Shown: positions 51,238 to 62,448 of the stretch, piece after piece | Numbering within the stretch: position 1 is the stretch's first letter | Layout: the number at the start of each line of letters is the position of its first letter | Assembly (NCBI GenBank): GCA_004556565.1 | Contig: SFGN01000006.1 | Coordinates: forward strand, 21,392-85,391 | Length of the DNA: 64,000 nt | Reading direction: 5' to 3' | Origin: Lachnospiraceae bacterium | GTDB taxonomy: Bacteria > Bacillota_A > Clostridia > Lachnospirales > Lachnospiraceae | Notes under the pieces: model-generated | Told to the model about the DNA's origin: nothing | Seen by the model: only the letters and a program-made list of their open reading frames with translations | The model's database searches: none | Translations under genes and position numbers: made by a program

Positions 51238-54200
51238 ATGATTTACGAAAAAGGTAAACTTAAGATGACGCGTACGGCACGTCGGTTCTTGAGCGGATTC
51301 CTTGCATTGCTGATGGTCGTAGGTCTGATTCCGACAAATGCATTGGCGGCACCGGCGGATGACCCGACAGTGACTATTCAGGCTGACGTCAATGGAAGCC
51401 TGAAGGAACTGAACGGAGCATCCATTTCGTATGACACCAGTGACGATTATGTGTTCACAATCACAGCGCCGGATACAGCAAGTGGTGGTGAAGCATGGGC
51501 TGGCTGGGATGAGAATACGGTTGCTATTGTTCGGTGGACTGACAATCATGTTGAGTCTGCTTATGCAGTAAGGACGGATGATACGAATAAAACTGCAATA
51601 TTCAGACTGAACACTCACAATGTAAACGGGTTATCTACCAGCTGTACAATAACAGTAGCCAGTGCAGATTACCGTTCTGTATTTACAGTAAAGGCTACAG
51701 GTCAGCCAGATACTAATGTAACTTATGGCGATACACATGTACTGCCGGTAACTCAGTCAACAGCCACACCGGAGGGCAGGGCGTTTATCGGATGGGAAGA
51801 CGATGACGGTATGATATATGCACCGGGTGCATCAGTAACTGTAAAGAAGGATATGAACTTTTCAGAATACTTTGCAGATGTGAATGCCGAACAGTATGTT
51901 GTTACATTCCAGGATGGTACGGGCAATGTCCTGCAGAGTGCAGCTTATGACAATGGCGCAGCGGTGACAGCACCGGCGGATCCGTCACGTGAAGGCTATA
52001 CTTTTGCCGGATGGGATAATGGATGGGCCGCAGGAACAACAGCAACAGCTAATGTGGTTTATACTGCACAGTGGACAGCAAAAGAATACGATATCAGCTT
52101 AGACAGTAGTACAGCATCAAATGTTGACATAGTATCAAGCACTATACCGGATAGGGCTAATACAGGAGATACTGTAGTTGTTTCATTAAAAGCAAAAGCT
52201 GGATATGAGGTGACAGGAGTTATTCTTGGCGGAGACGGCATCGGTTATGTTCCGTGCAACTTAATTGAAGCGTCGGGCGAATGGTATAGATTTTCATTTA
52301 CAATGCCTGCAGCAAATGTTAAGATTCTTGCAGTCGTACATACACAGGATAATGAAGTTACTTTCATGACAGATGGTGAAGGTGTCTGGGATACACAGAA
52401 TGTAGAAACAGGCGATTATGCAGCAGAACCAGCGGAACCGACAAAAGAAGGTTATACTTTTGAAGGATGGAGTACTGAGAAAGGAAATGCAGGAAAAATT
52501 GTAGATGTTACGACAACTGCAATTACAGAGGCTACCACATATTATGCAATCTTTACTCAGAATACATACAGCATCACTACAGACAGTCTTGTTACATCAG
52601 ATAAAGCTACTGCTATTATCGGCGAGACGGTAACACTTACTGTAGATGTTATGCCGGAAGGTCAGAAATTTGCAGGAATTACGGTTGTGGGCGATGACGG
52701 AGCAAGCATCTTGCCGACAGATGCTGGTATCGGAACGTATACATTCGTGATGCCTGCACAGAATGTCACAGTCAGTGTTCAGACGGCACCGAAGCAGTAC
52801 AACGTTAAGTATATGGTAGACGGATCTCTGTATGATATTCAGAGATATGACTATGGCACACCAGTGGCACCTCCGGCTGTTCCGGCTAAGGAAGGCTACG
52901 AGAACGGCAGATGGGTGAATGTGGAAACAGGCACAACATGCCAGCCGGGTGTCCATACTATTACACAGGATGTGACATATGCCGCTCAGTATACTGCAGA
53001 AAAATATGAAGTGACAACTGAAGTTGTTGGCGCAGATGTCGCAGAGATTGTTCTTGAAGGAACAGCACCGGATACTTACGCTGTTGATTCTACAGTTAAG
53101 ATGTCCATTACAACGCCGACAGGTTATGTGTTGACAGGAATCATCGCTGCAAATGCAGATGATGCAGAGCAGGTCGTTCAGGTAATGACCATAAAAGACG
53201 GAGAAAAATATTCCTTCACAATGCCTGCATTTAATGTAAAGGTTACAGCAACATTTGAGAAGATTCCGGCAGAATGCTATGTGATCAAATTCGTGGCAGA
53301 CGGAAGTCTTTATGATGTGGCATATGCGGCAGAAGGAGAAGTAATCCCGGCGCCGGCAGATCCTTCCAAAACAGGTTATACATTTGACGGATGGTATGAC
53401 GGAGCTGATAAACTGAATTCCAATACAAAGGCTTCTAAGGATGTTACATATACAGCAGAATTTGAAGCTGAAGATTATAATATTGTGACTGTTGTTGATC
53501 CGGCAAGCGGAGCGGCAGTTGATACCAATACCGGAAAATACGGCGAGGTTAAGACTATTACAGTGACACCTGAGACGGGTTACGAAGTAGAGTCTGTGAC
53601 AGTAATCGGCTTTAGCGGAAATGCAGTTTCCTGCGTACCTGTAACTGGAACAGTATATCAGTTCACAATGCCTGCTGAAGATGTAACGGTAACTGTTACC
53701 TTTAAAGAAGTTCCAGCAGGAAAAGCAATTGTTAAATTCGTATCCAACGGAGCACTGTATGACTTACAGGTTGTAACAAAGGGTGAAAACGGAACGACTC
53801 CTGCTGTAGCACCTGCACGTGAAGGTTATGGGTTCCTTGGATGGAGCAATGACGGCGGTGCTACAAAAGTAAATTCGGGTACAGCATATACTGTTGCAGC
53901 TGATGCGGCAGATGAAGTTGTATACGAAGCACAGTGGGAAGAGAATAACAAAGAATTTGCTATTATTACAACTACACCGGAAGGTGTGACACTTACCTGC
54001 CCTGATAATAAAGCACTTGTAGGCGCTCAGGTGAAATTTACAGCAGAAGAAGCAGAAGGTTATGATCTTGCTTATGTGACTGTAACGACAGATGGCGGTG
54101 TGGCTGTTGAAGCTATCAGAACCGGATCAAATGAATATGCATTCACAATGCCGGGAGATAACGTAACAATTTCTGCAAAAGCCCTGAAGAAGGTTCAGGT

Positions 54201-57200
54201 TTACACAATCGACTTCAAACTTGCTGACGGTACAATGTATGACCGCCAGACGCTGGAAGAGGGCGCAGCAGTTACTGTTCCTGCAGCACCGGTTAAAGAA
54301 GGATACAACTTTATTGGATGGTTTGATGCAAAATCAGGCGGCAATCAGATTGTAGAACCGGCAACAGCAGAAGGAAATGCAACATGGTATGCACGTTTTG
54401 AAGCAAAGACACTGACAGTTGACTATGTAGATGTAAAGGATGCAGCTGCACCGACAGGAATCACAGTTACATATGGCGCACCGTACACAGTAATCACACC
54501 GGCAGACACAACAAAATTTGTATGCTGGGCAGCAAGTGACGGACAGATCATGCTTCCGGGTCAGGCATACACATTCACACAGGATGTGACCACACTTACG
54601 GCAGTTTATGAAACCGTTGATCCGATTTATATCGTTACCTTCAAGGATCTGGATGGAAAGGTTTATTATTCAGCTCTTGCACAGCTTGATAATGACTATA
54701 CGGTAACAGCACCTTCCTTCCCGGCAGCAGAAGGCTATGATATGTCAAATGCAAAATGGGTAAATGGATCAGCATCACTTGATGCAGGCGCAGTAATCAC
54801 CGGTATTAACAGCGATGCAGTGTATACCATTGATGATGCGGAACAGATTGACTACACAATTAACAAAGTTGTTAATGGCGTAGATGAAGTTTACGTACAG
54901 GTGGCAAATAAGGCTAATTATGGCGATGTTGTAATAGTTACAGCAGCTGAAGTTCCGGGTTACCTGCTTACAGGCATTACGGTTGAAACAGCAGCGGAAG
55001 CAATTCCGGTATCAGCAAAAGCAGACGGCACTTACACATTCACAATGCCGGCAGCAGACGTGACTGTTACAGCAGTTTATGAAGAAATTCCGCCGGAAAC
55101 TTATGTTGTTAAGTTTATGGCAAATGGAAGTATGTATGACTGGGCATTTGTTGCGAAGGATGATATAATCACACCTCCGGCAGAAAATCCGGTTAAGACA
55201 GGCGCAACGTTTAAACAGTGGAATACAGTTGAAAACGGAAGCGGCAACAAACTCAATACAGACAGCACAGCAACATCTGACATTACCTATTATGCAGTAT
55301 TTGAAAACACAGATTACAATATTTATGTCACAGAAAATCCGGATCTTTCCGGAGCAGCTGTAGCAGGGCCGACAGCGATTTACGGTGAGATTAAGACTCT
55401 TACAATTGCTGACAAGACAGCAGAAGGTTATGTTCTTGATTCCATCACGATCGTAGATGCAAACGGAAATGCAGTTCCGTATGCACCGGTAGCAGCAGGA
55501 AGCGTATATTCATTCATGATGCCGGCTTCCGATGTGACAGTAACAGTAAATTATGCTGAGATTCCGGCTGGATCTTCTGTAGTGAAGTTTGTATCAGACG
55601 GAGCACTTTATGACTACCAGGTTGTAACTCAGGGAACACAGGGCAGAACACCGGCAGCAGCACCGACAAAAGACGGCTATACATTTACAGGCTGGTCAAA
55701 AGATGGTGTTACCAGTGTGGCGGCAAATGCGCTTTATGACGTTCTTGAAGGCGATCCGGAGATCATTGTTTACACCGCACAGTGGGTACAGAACCCGACA
55801 GACTTCGTAATTTCCACAGTTGAAACAAATACTTCAATCACAGCACCGACAATCGGTACGGTTGGAGAAAATGTGACATTTACTGTTGTGGCAGATGCTG
55901 GCTTCGATCTCTCTTATGTGAGAGTATACAAGACAGCTACAGGTGAAGCTGTGACAGGCGTGACGAATACAGGTGTAGATACATATACATTTGTGATGCC
56001 GGAAGCTGATGTTACAATTGAAGCGGCTGCAGTAGATCATGTTGATATCTACACGATTGACTTCAAGCTGGATGACGGTACGATGTATGACCAGCAGACA
56101 CTTGCAGAAGGTACACCGATCACGATCCCGGCAGCGCCGTCAAAAGAGGGACACACATTCCTTGGATGGTTTGATGCACAGACAGGCGGAAACTCGATTG
56201 GGGATACTCCGGTTGCTGACGGCGACGCTACGTGGTACGCACACTTTGAAGCAAACGACCTGACTGTAAACTATGTTGACGAAAAAGATCAGTCAGCACC
56301 GACAGGAATCCCTGTTAAATATGGTGAGCCATACAAAGTGCTTGCACCGGCGGATAATACTAAGTTTATATGCTGGGCAGCCGATGACGGACAGATCATG
56401 CTTCCGGGTAAGGCATACACATTCACACAGGATGTGACAACCCTTACAGCAATTTATGAAACAGTAGACCCGATTTACGTTGTTGAGTTCAAGGGCATCG
56501 ACGGTAAGGTTTACCACACAGCACTTGCACAGCTCGATAACAATTACACTGTAGTTACTCCGTATGCTCCGGCATTGGAAGGATACACAGTTAAGGCTCA
56601 GGCATGGCAGAAGACAGACGGAACAGTAAGCTATGCGGCAGGTGTTGCAATCGACAACATCGCAGAGAACATGGAATTTGTTCTTGATGCAGAAGCAAAT
56701 ACTTATCCGATCACAATCAATGTGGCTCCGTCTGAGGTTGGCGCAGAGAATGTAAGTGCTACAAACGGTACTTACGGCGAGACAGTTGTTGTTACTGCAA
56801 ATATTCCTGCAGGATATTATCTGAAGGACATCAATGCAGTTACAGCTTCAGGAAAAGGTATCGCACTTGCTCCGACAGAGACAGAAGGAATTTATACATT
56901 CGTAATGCCGGCTGAGGCAGTAACAATTAATGTGACATACGAAGAAATTCCGGCAGGATATTCTCTCGTTAAGTTCATCAGTGAAGACAGCCTGTTTGAT
57001 TATCAGGTGGTTGAAAGAGGAACAACAGCAACAGCTCCGACCGCTCCGGTACGCAATGGATACACATTCAAGGGATGGAGCAGAGACAATGGAGTGACAA
57101 CAGTAGCAGCAAATGGTGTTTACCAGGTTGCACTGGGAGACGACGATGTAATTGAATACATCGCACAGTGGGATGCAGTAGAGTACAATGTGGTTTATGA

Positions 57201-60200
57201 TGCGGCAGGCGGAACACCGACACCGTCATCAGAGATCAACATTACATACGGCTCACAGATCACACTTCCGGCAGGACCGACACTTGTAGGCTCAACATTT
57301 GTTGGCTGGCAGGATGCACTGACCGGTATGGTATATGATGCAGGTGTGAAGTACACAGTTACAGCATCTACTACATTTACAGCAATTTACACAGTTAATG
57401 AATACGTTGTTAAATTCGTTGACCCGGTAACAGGCATCCTTTACGGATATGAAGGCGTAGCAGCAGGTACTGCAGTTACAGCTCCGGTTGCACCGGTAAG
57501 AATCGGATACAATTTTGTTGAATGGGCAGAAGAAGGCAACGATACCAACCGTGTGGCAGCAGGCGGAACAACAGCCGCAATTACAAAGGATACCACCTTC
57601 GTGGCTGTATGGGAAGCAGCTGAGTACACAGTAACAGCAGGTGGCACTAACTGCACAGTTAATCCATCTACACAGAGAGTAACTTATGCAGAAGATGTAA
57701 CGTTTACAGTAACACCGGATGCTGATTATGAAATCGAAACCGTATACATCACATATACAGAAGGTGGAATTCCGGTTATTACAGTCCTGAATCCGATCAC
57801 TGAAAATGCAGATGGTTCAAAAGAATACGGCTTCGTAATGCCTGGTGCAGATGTAGAAATTACAGCTGTAGCTAAGCAGACAGTATTTAATGTATTTGAC
57901 AGAACAGATGCCAATGTAAACATTGGTCCTCACGTTGATAAGGCAAAGGTTGGCGATGATGTAGTATTTACAGTATCTGCTGACAAGAATTACAGCGTAG
58001 GTAATGTATTTGTTGAAACAACAGCAGGCACAAAGATTCCGGTAAGTGTAGTACTTAATGGAAATGACGTGGAATACCACTTCACAATGCCGGCAAGCGA
58101 CGTAACAATTTACGTTCAGGAAGTACAGAATGAACATACTGTATATTATCTGGATGCTGACAACACATTACTGGAAACAGTAACTGTGAAAGCAGGAGAA
58201 ACAACAACAGCCAAGACACTGACCGCTCCGGAAGGATATAACTTCATCGGATGGAAGTGGCTGATGACAAACAAGGCTGACATTGCACCGGGTGCTGATT
58301 TCACAGTAGAAGAAGATATGTACCTGCAGGCAATTTACGAAGGCAAAGAATACGAAGTATCTGCCGGAGTAACAGAGAACATCTATATCCTGAAAGCTGA
58401 CCAGGGTAAAGATATGAGCAACAGTGTGGACATTCTGAACAACAGAGCAAACACACTGGTTGCTAAGACGGGAACAACCGTATACTTCCAGGTTGCTGCT
58501 GATTACAACTGGATGATCAGTGAAATCACGATCACATCCAAGGGCGGAAATACAGACCTTGCAGTGGCACCGACACTGATTGCAAAATCAGTTGTTACAG
58601 GAGCACCGACAGGACAGGAAGACCAGAACGGAAGCGACCTGTTCACATACGCATTTACAATGCCGGCAGAATCTGTTGAAATCAACGTTTACACGAAGGC
58701 AAGAGAATACAACGTACAGGTTGTAGAGAATGTTCCGGAGAACGGTGATTACACAATCAACGGATACCGCACGACAAATCATAATGTTGCTCAGGGAAGC
58801 ACTGTGGAAATCGCAGTTGTTCCGGAAGCAGGCTACATCGTTAAGAGCGTAGTTGGAACTTATACAAACAAACTTGGCCTTGTAACAGAAGTGGCAGGAA
58901 CATTTGACAGCGCAGCGGGAACTTACACATTCCCGATGGTACCGTTCGATGTGACAGTTGTGATTGAATATGAGGCAATTCCGTACAATGTAAATGTTAC
59001 AAACAGCAACGGTACGGCAGCAGCTCCGGGAACCTACAATCCACAGATTGACGGTAAATTCGGAAAAGCACTTGAAACATTCGATGTTGACAATAAGGGT
59101 TACATTGTTCTCCTGAATGCAGATGATTCTCTCAAGGTTGAGCAGGATTTCGCAACAGGAATCACATACCCGGTTAACGGAGAATACAATGTAGGTGACA
59201 CAGTAAGATTCCAGATTGCAACCTACAGAGGTTGGGTATTCAATGGTGTAAGTGTAACTTATGCAGGCGGTACCAAGACAGTTCCGGTAACATTGAAGGA
59301 TGGTGTATACTACTTCACAATGCCGGCAGAAGATGATGTTGTAATCACAGCAGACTTTGTAAAAGACTACTACACAATTACTAAGGAAGTTGTCGGAGAA
59401 GATCACGGCTCTATCCTGATGAATGGTCTGACGGAGAACAGAATCTCTGCTGAGTACAAGTCAGATGTTAACGTTGTAGTTACTCCGGACGAAGGATACT
59501 ATGTAAAGAGCATTTCTTATGCACTTGCAGATACAACGGCAAATGATTTCAGCAATGGAGTACGTTATGACGGAACTCTGCTGACAGACGTAGATGATAC
59601 AGCTCATGAGATTACCTTCCATGTACCGTCATCTGACGTAACAGTATCTGTAGAGTATGCTAAGATTGATTATACTCTTACAACAAAGGTTAACGGCATT
59701 GACGGCGGTCAGGTTAATGACCAGGAAGGCGGAAAGATTGAACTTTCCACAGTTAAGACAACAGTAGGCGAGCAGGTTGAAATCACAAGCACGCCGCACC
59801 ACGGATACAGAATGGTAAGCCTTGTTGTTACAAATAAGACGACAGGTGAAGTTGTTCTCCACTCATTGAAGAACACAGAACCGGAGAAGGATGTAAGCAA
59901 TTACTACTTCACAATGCCGGCTGATCCGGTTGAGGTTTCCGCTGTATTTGAGAAAGTGAAATTCGTGGTAACATATATCAACTATGACAACACAGTAGTT
60001 GGTTATGAGGCAATCACATATCAGGAAACTGCAGATGTTGCAGGACACGTACAGAATGTGGTAGCAGGAGCTAACGGTAAGCACTTTATCGGATGGGTAT
60101 CTGACGATGTTGAGACGCCTGTTACAGTGCCGAGCGTAAACAACGATGATTTCGTAGTCGTAAAAGACACGATCATCAAGGCTGTATTTGATAACGACGT

Positions 60201-62166
60201 AACAAACGTTGTATTCAACGCAACAGTAAATGGTGTAGTTGAGTCTGAAAACAATGCAACACCGGATTCATTTACACTGGTTAAGAAGTACAAAGACAAG
60301 ATCACATTCACGGCTACTCCGGATGCCGGATATGAGGTCGACAAAGTTACAGTAACAACACTGGATAAAGAAGGCGAACCGCTATACGTTAACTTCACAG
60401 AATCCTTTGAAGGTAAGGTCGGCACATATAGCTTCTCTATCCCGGCAACATACAAAGACAGCGTACATGATGTACAGTCTGAAGATGTTATAGTAACCGT
60501 AACATTCAGAACAAGCACTTATACATTGACAGAAGCTGATGACAACGGAACGAATGGAACTGTTGCAGTAAACGGACGTGTTTCCACTCAGAAGACATTT
60601 AACTATCAGTATCAGGAGCCTGTAACAATTACAGCAACACCGGATGCAGGATATTATGTAGTTTCTATCGTTGTAACAGCAGATGACGATGGTGACGAAA
60701 TGTTCACAACAGGCGTTCAGGCGGCTCCGGCGATGAACACACCGGCAGGTGACCCGCTGACGCTGTCATTTGCAATGCCTGATGAAGATGTAACATACAA
60801 AGTTACTTATGCAAAGATTGATTACTCTATCACACGCGTATTCAATGAAGAGCAGGGTACAGTTACATCTGTAGACAACGCTCAGATTGATGATGTTGTT
60901 GACGTAACAGTAGAACCGAAACAGGGCTACAAGCTTGAAAGCCTGACAGCAACTTATGATAACGGCAGGAAATCACTTGTCCTTACAGAAGTTGGTGAAA
61001 ATCAGTTCACATTCACAATGCCGGCTAAGGCTGTGACAATTACGGCTGTATTTACAGAAGTTACTTACACAGCTACACTGACAAAAGAAGGTGAAGGTAC
61101 TGTAAGACTGAATGGCCACAACACAACAAAAGTCAATGCAGATTATCTTGACGTTGTTGTAATCGACGCAACACCGAAGGCAGGATGGGAGCTGACATCC
61201 ATCACAGTTGACGGTGGAAATGTTGAAGTGACACCGGCAATTGATCCGGACGGCGGTACTTACGAATTTGTAATGCCGAATTACGACGTGGAAATCTCTG
61301 TTGTATTCGAAAGATACGAGAGTGCAGTTGATGTTTACGAAGTAAATGCATACGAAGACGGTCACGGTCTGGTAACAATCGCTGAGACAGGTAAAGTCGG
61401 AGACAAGATGACTCTTGTTGCTGACCCGCATGACGGATATCGTGTAAAACGCGTTATCGTAACAGATGCAGAGGGCAATTCTATTCCGGTATCCTTTGTA
61501 AGTGAGACCAAGGAATATGTTGAGACATGGAGCTTTACAATGCCTGCAAGCGCTGTAAGCGTGAAAGTGGTATTTGAAGCATATGCAGCATCTTATTATG
61601 TAGACTGCCGTACAGATGACTGGTATTATGATGCGGTTACTTATGTAACAGATCAGGGATACTTCACGGGTATGACAGATAACATCTTTGGACCGAACAT
61701 CCTGATGACTCGTGAAATGTTCGTGGCTGTCCTCGCGAGAATGGAAGGCGTTGACATTTCCAAGTACTACAGACAGGAAACAGGTTTTGTAGATGTTGAC
61801 ATCGATGGATGGTATACACCATATATTGCATGGGCTCTTGAGGCCGGAGTAACCACAGGTTACACAGACGGAAGCAACAGATTTGGTGTTAATGATCCGA
61901 TCACACGTGAGCAGATGTTCACAATGATGTATCGTTACGCTAAACTTAAAGGCGTTGATACAAGAGTAACATATCCGCAGTTTATGGATCGTTACATCGA
62001 CAAAGATGAGATTTCTGAATACGCATATGAAGCACTGGTATGGTGTGTAAGCGAAGGCGTTGCTAAGGGTATGAGCGACAATACGATCAATCCTCAGGAA
62101 TATGCACCGCGTGCACATGCAGCACAGATGTTCAAGAACTACTGCGACAACGTTTGGTTCAGATAA
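51238..62166 (+). CDS. Giant InlB-repeat SLH surface protein (3642 residues)
   Basis: A secreted protein with a signal peptide (RRFLSGFLALLMVVGLIPTN ALAAP), then about 19 InlB/Listeria-Bacteroides-type repeats (GYxFxGW ... YxAxW/F/Y) interleaved with about 21 divergent repeats that end in FxMPxxxVxVxxxY. Three SLH repeats close the protein (DDWYYDAVTYVTDQGYFTG; DGWYTPYIAWALEAGVTTG; EYAYEALVWCVSEGVAKG). I counted the repeats by eye. There is no LPXTG signal and no catalytic domain, so it is probably an S-layer-type adhesin or cell-surface scaffold. A cassette of about 616 residues (1848 bp) is duplicated in tandem around 53270-56945. AAGGAGG seven bases before ATG 51238 supports the start. A terminator follows. 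The frame is intact throughout. Confidence 0.9.
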   Translation: MIYEKGKLKMTRTARRFLSGFLALLMVVGLIPTNALAAPADDPTVTIQADVNGSLKELNGASISYDTSDDYVFTITAPDTASGGEAWAGWDENTVAIVRWTDNHVESAYAVRTDDTNKTAIFRLNTHNVNGLSTSCTITVASADYRSVFTVKATGQPDTNVTYGDTHVLPVTQSTATPEGRAFIGWEDDDGMIYAPGASVTVKKDMNFSEYFADVNAEQYVVTFQDGTGNVLQSAAYDNGAAVTAPADPSREGYTFAGWDNGWAAGTTATANVVYTAQWTAKEYDISLDSSTASNVDIVSSTIPDRANTGDTVVVSLKAKAGYEVTGVILGGDGIGYVPCNLIEASGEWYRFSFTMPAANVKILAVVHTQDNEVTFMTDGEGVWDTQNVETGDYAAEPAEPTKEGYTFEGWSTEKGNAGKIVDVTTTAITEATTYYAIFTQNTYSITTDSLVTSDKATAIIGETVTLTVDVMPEGQKFAGITVVGDDGASILPTDAGIGTYTFVMPAQNVTVSVQTAPKQYNVKYMVDGSLYDIQRYDYGTPVAPPAVPAKEGYENGRWVNVETGTTCQPGVHTITQDVTYAAQYTAEKYEVTTEVVGADVAEIVLEGTAPDTYAVDSTVKMSITTPTGYVLTGIIAANADDAEQVVQVMTIKDGEKYSFTMPAFNVKVTATFEKIPAECYVIKFVADGSLYDVAYAAEGEVIPAPADPSKTGYTFDGWYDGADKLNSNTKASKDVTYTAEFEAEDYNIVTVVDPASGAAVDTNTGKYGEVKTITVTPETGYEVESVTVIGFSGNAVSCVPVTGTVYQFTMPAEDVTVTVTFKEVPAGKAIVKFVSNGALYDLQVVTKGENGTTPAVAPAREGYGFLGWSNDGGATKVNSGTAYTVAADAADEVVYEAQWEENNKEFAIITTTPEGVTLTCPDNKALVGAQVKFTAEEAEGYDLAYVTVTTDGGVAVEAIRTGSNEYAFTMPGDNVTISAKALKKVQVYTIDFKLADGTMYDRQTLEEGAAVTVPAAPVKEGYNFIGWFDAKSGGNQIVEPATAEGNATWYARFEAKTLTVDYVDVKDAAAPTGITVTYGAPYTVITPADTTKFVCWAASDGQIMLPGQAYTFTQDVTTLTAVYETVDPIYIVTFKDLDGKVYYSALAQLDNDYTVTAPSFPAAEGYDMSNAKWVNGSASLDAGAVITGINSDAVYTIDDAEQIDYTINKVVNGVDEVYVQVANKANYGDVVIVTAAEVPGYLLTGITVETAAEAIPVSAKADGTYTFTMPAADVTVTAVYEEIPPETYVVKFMANGSMYDWAFVAKDDIITPPAENPVKTGATFKQWNTVENGSGNKLNTDSTATSDITYYAVFENTDYNIYVTENPDLSGAAVAGPTAIYGEIKTLTIADKTAEGYVLDSITIVDANGNAVPYAPVAAGSVYSFMMPASDVTVTVNYAEIPAGSSVVKFVSDGALYDYQVVTQGTQGRTPAAAPTKDGYTFTGWSKDGVTSVAANALYDVLEGDPEIIVYTAQWVQNPTDFVISTVETNTSITAPTIGTVGENVTFTVVADAGFDLSYVRVYKTATGEAVTGVTNTGVDTYTFVMPEADVTIEAAAVDHVDIYTIDFKLDDGTMYDQQTLAEGTPITIPAAPSKEGHTFLGWFDAQTGGNSIGDTPVADGDATWYAHFEANDLTVNYVDEKDQSAPTGIPVKYGEPYKVLAPADNTKFICWAADDGQIMLPGKAYTFTQDVTTLTAIYETVDPIYVVEFKGIDGKVYHTALAQLDNNYTVVTPYAPALEGYTVKAQAWQKTDGTVSYAAGVAIDNIAENMEFVLDAEANTYPITINVAPSEVGAENVSATNGTYGETVVVTANIPAGYYLKDINAVTASGKGIALAPTETEGIYTFVMPAEAVTINVTYEEIPAGYSLVKFISEDSLFDYQVVERGTTATAPTAPVRNGYTFKGWSRDNGVTTVAANGVYQVALGDDDVIEYIAQWDAVEYNVVYDAAGGTPTPSSEINITYGSQITLPAGPTLVGSTFVGWQDALTGMVYDAGVKYTVTASTTFTAIYTVNEYVVKFVDPVTGILYGYEGVAAGTAVTAPVAPVRIGYNFVEWAEEGNDTNRVAAGGTTAAITKDTTFVAVWEAAEYTVTAGGTNCTVNPSTQRVTYAEDVTFTVTPDADYEIETVYITYTEGGIPVITVLNPITENADGSKEYGFVMPGADVEITAVAKQTVFNVFDRTDANVNIGPHVDKAKVGDDVVFTVSADKNYSVGNVFVETTAGTKIPVSVVLNGNDVEYHFTMPASDVTIYVQEVQNEHTVYYLDADNTLLETVTVKAGETTTAKTLTAPEGYNFIGWKWLMTNKADIAPGADFTVEEDMYLQAIYEGKEYEVSAGVTENIYILKADQGKDMSNSVDILNNRANTLVAKTGTTVYFQVAADYNWMISEITITSKGGNTDLAVAPTLIAKSVVTGAPTGQEDQNGSDLFTYAFTMPAESVEINVYTKAREYNVQVVENVPENGDYTINGYRTTNHNVAQGSTVEIAVVPEAGYIVKSVVGTYTNKLGLVTEVAGTFDSAAGTYTFPMVPFDVTVVIEYEAIPYNVNVTNSNGTAAAPGTYNPQIDGKFGKALETFDVDNKGYIVLLNADDSLKVEQDFATGITYPVNGEYNVGDTVRFQIATYRGWVFNGVSVTYAGGTKTVPVTLKDGVYYFTMPAEDDVVITADFVKDYYTITKEVVGEDHGSILMNGLTENRISAEYKSDVNVVVTPDEGYYVKSISYALADTTANDFSNGVRYDGTLLTDVDDTAHEITFHVPSSDVTVSVEYAKIDYTLTTKVNGIDGGQVNDQEGGKIELSTVKTTVGEQVEITSTPHHGYRMVSLVVTNKTTGEVVLHSLKNTEPEKDVSNYYFTMPADPVEVSAVFEKVKFVVTYINYDNTVVGYEAITYQETADVAGHVQNVVAGANGKHFIGWVSDDVETPVTVPSVNNDDFVVVKDTIIKAVFDNDVTNVVFNATVNGVVESENNATPDSFTLVKKYKDKITFTATPDAGYEVDKVTVTTLDKEGEPLYVNFTESFEGKVGTYSFSIPATYKDSVHDVQSEDVIVTVTFRTSTYTLTEADDNGTNGTVAVNGRVSTQKTFNYQYQEPVTITATPDAGYYVVSIVVTADDDGDEMFTTGVQAAPAMNTPAGDPLTLSFAMPDEDVTYKVTYAKIDYSITRVFNEEQGTVTSVDNAQIDDVVDVTVEPKQGYKLESLTATYDNGRKSLVLTEVGENQFTFTMPAKAVTITAVFTEVTYTATLTKEGEGTVRLNGHNTTKVNADYLDVVVIDATPKAGWELTSITVDGGNVEVTPAIDPDGGTYEFVMPNYDVEISVVFERYESAVDVYEVNAYEDGHGLVTIAETGKVGDKMTLVADPHDGYRVKRVIVTDAEGNSIPVSFVSETKEYVETWSFTMPASAVSVKVVFEAYAASYYVDCRTDDWYYDAVTYVTDQGYFTGMTDNIFGPNILMTREMFVAVLARMEGVDISKYYRQETGFVDVDIDGWYTPYIAWALEAGVTTGYTDGSNRFGVNDPITREQMFTMMYRYAKLKGVDTRVTYPQFMDRYIDKDEISEYAYEALVWCVSEGVAKGMSDNTINPQEYAPRAHAAQMFKNYCDNVWFR
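53270..56945 (+). repeat. Tandem duplicated 1.85-kb cassette inside the giant gene
   Basis: Segments such as YTIDFKLADGTMYD at 54199 and YTIDFKLDDGTMYD at 56047 recur with an offset of 1848 bp. They are followed in both copies by APTGI, KFxCWAAxDGQIMLPG, AYTFTQDVTTLTA, YETVDPIY and ALAQLDN. A third partial unit starts near 56946 (IPAGYSLVKF). Confidence 0.75.
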
Positions 62167-62202
62167 TCAAATCATAAAACGGATTTTGAATCCAATAAAA
62201 AT

Positions 62203-62228
62203 GGGGTGCCGAAAGGCACCCTGTTTTT
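62203..62228 (+). terminator. Intrinsic terminator of the giant gene
   Basis: GGGGTGCC (62203-62210), GAAA tetraloop, GGCACCC (62215-62221), then TGTTTTT. Confidence 0.9.
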
Positions 62229-62385
62229 ATCTTAAAAAGATATTATAAAATAGAAGAAGAGAGAAATAGAGGATACATGCTATGAAGACAGAATTGACAA
62301 ATGAATAACTTTTGATGCATAAAACAAAATAAGAAGTATACAAAACACTGGAAAAAGGGTATACTGAATGCATAGTATATATTAG

Positions 62386-62413
62386 TTGATTTTAGGATTT
62401 TTTATGCTATAAT
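62386..62413 (+). promoter_or_regulatory. Promoter of the Dcd-fold membrane protein
   Basis: TTGATT (62386-62391) and TATAAT (62408-62413) with a 16-base spacer, 35 bases before the ATG; AAAGGG is the ribosome binding site. Confidence 0.6.
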
Positions 62414-62448
62414 GTTAAAATAATTCAAGTGAGAAAGGGTGAAGAGTT

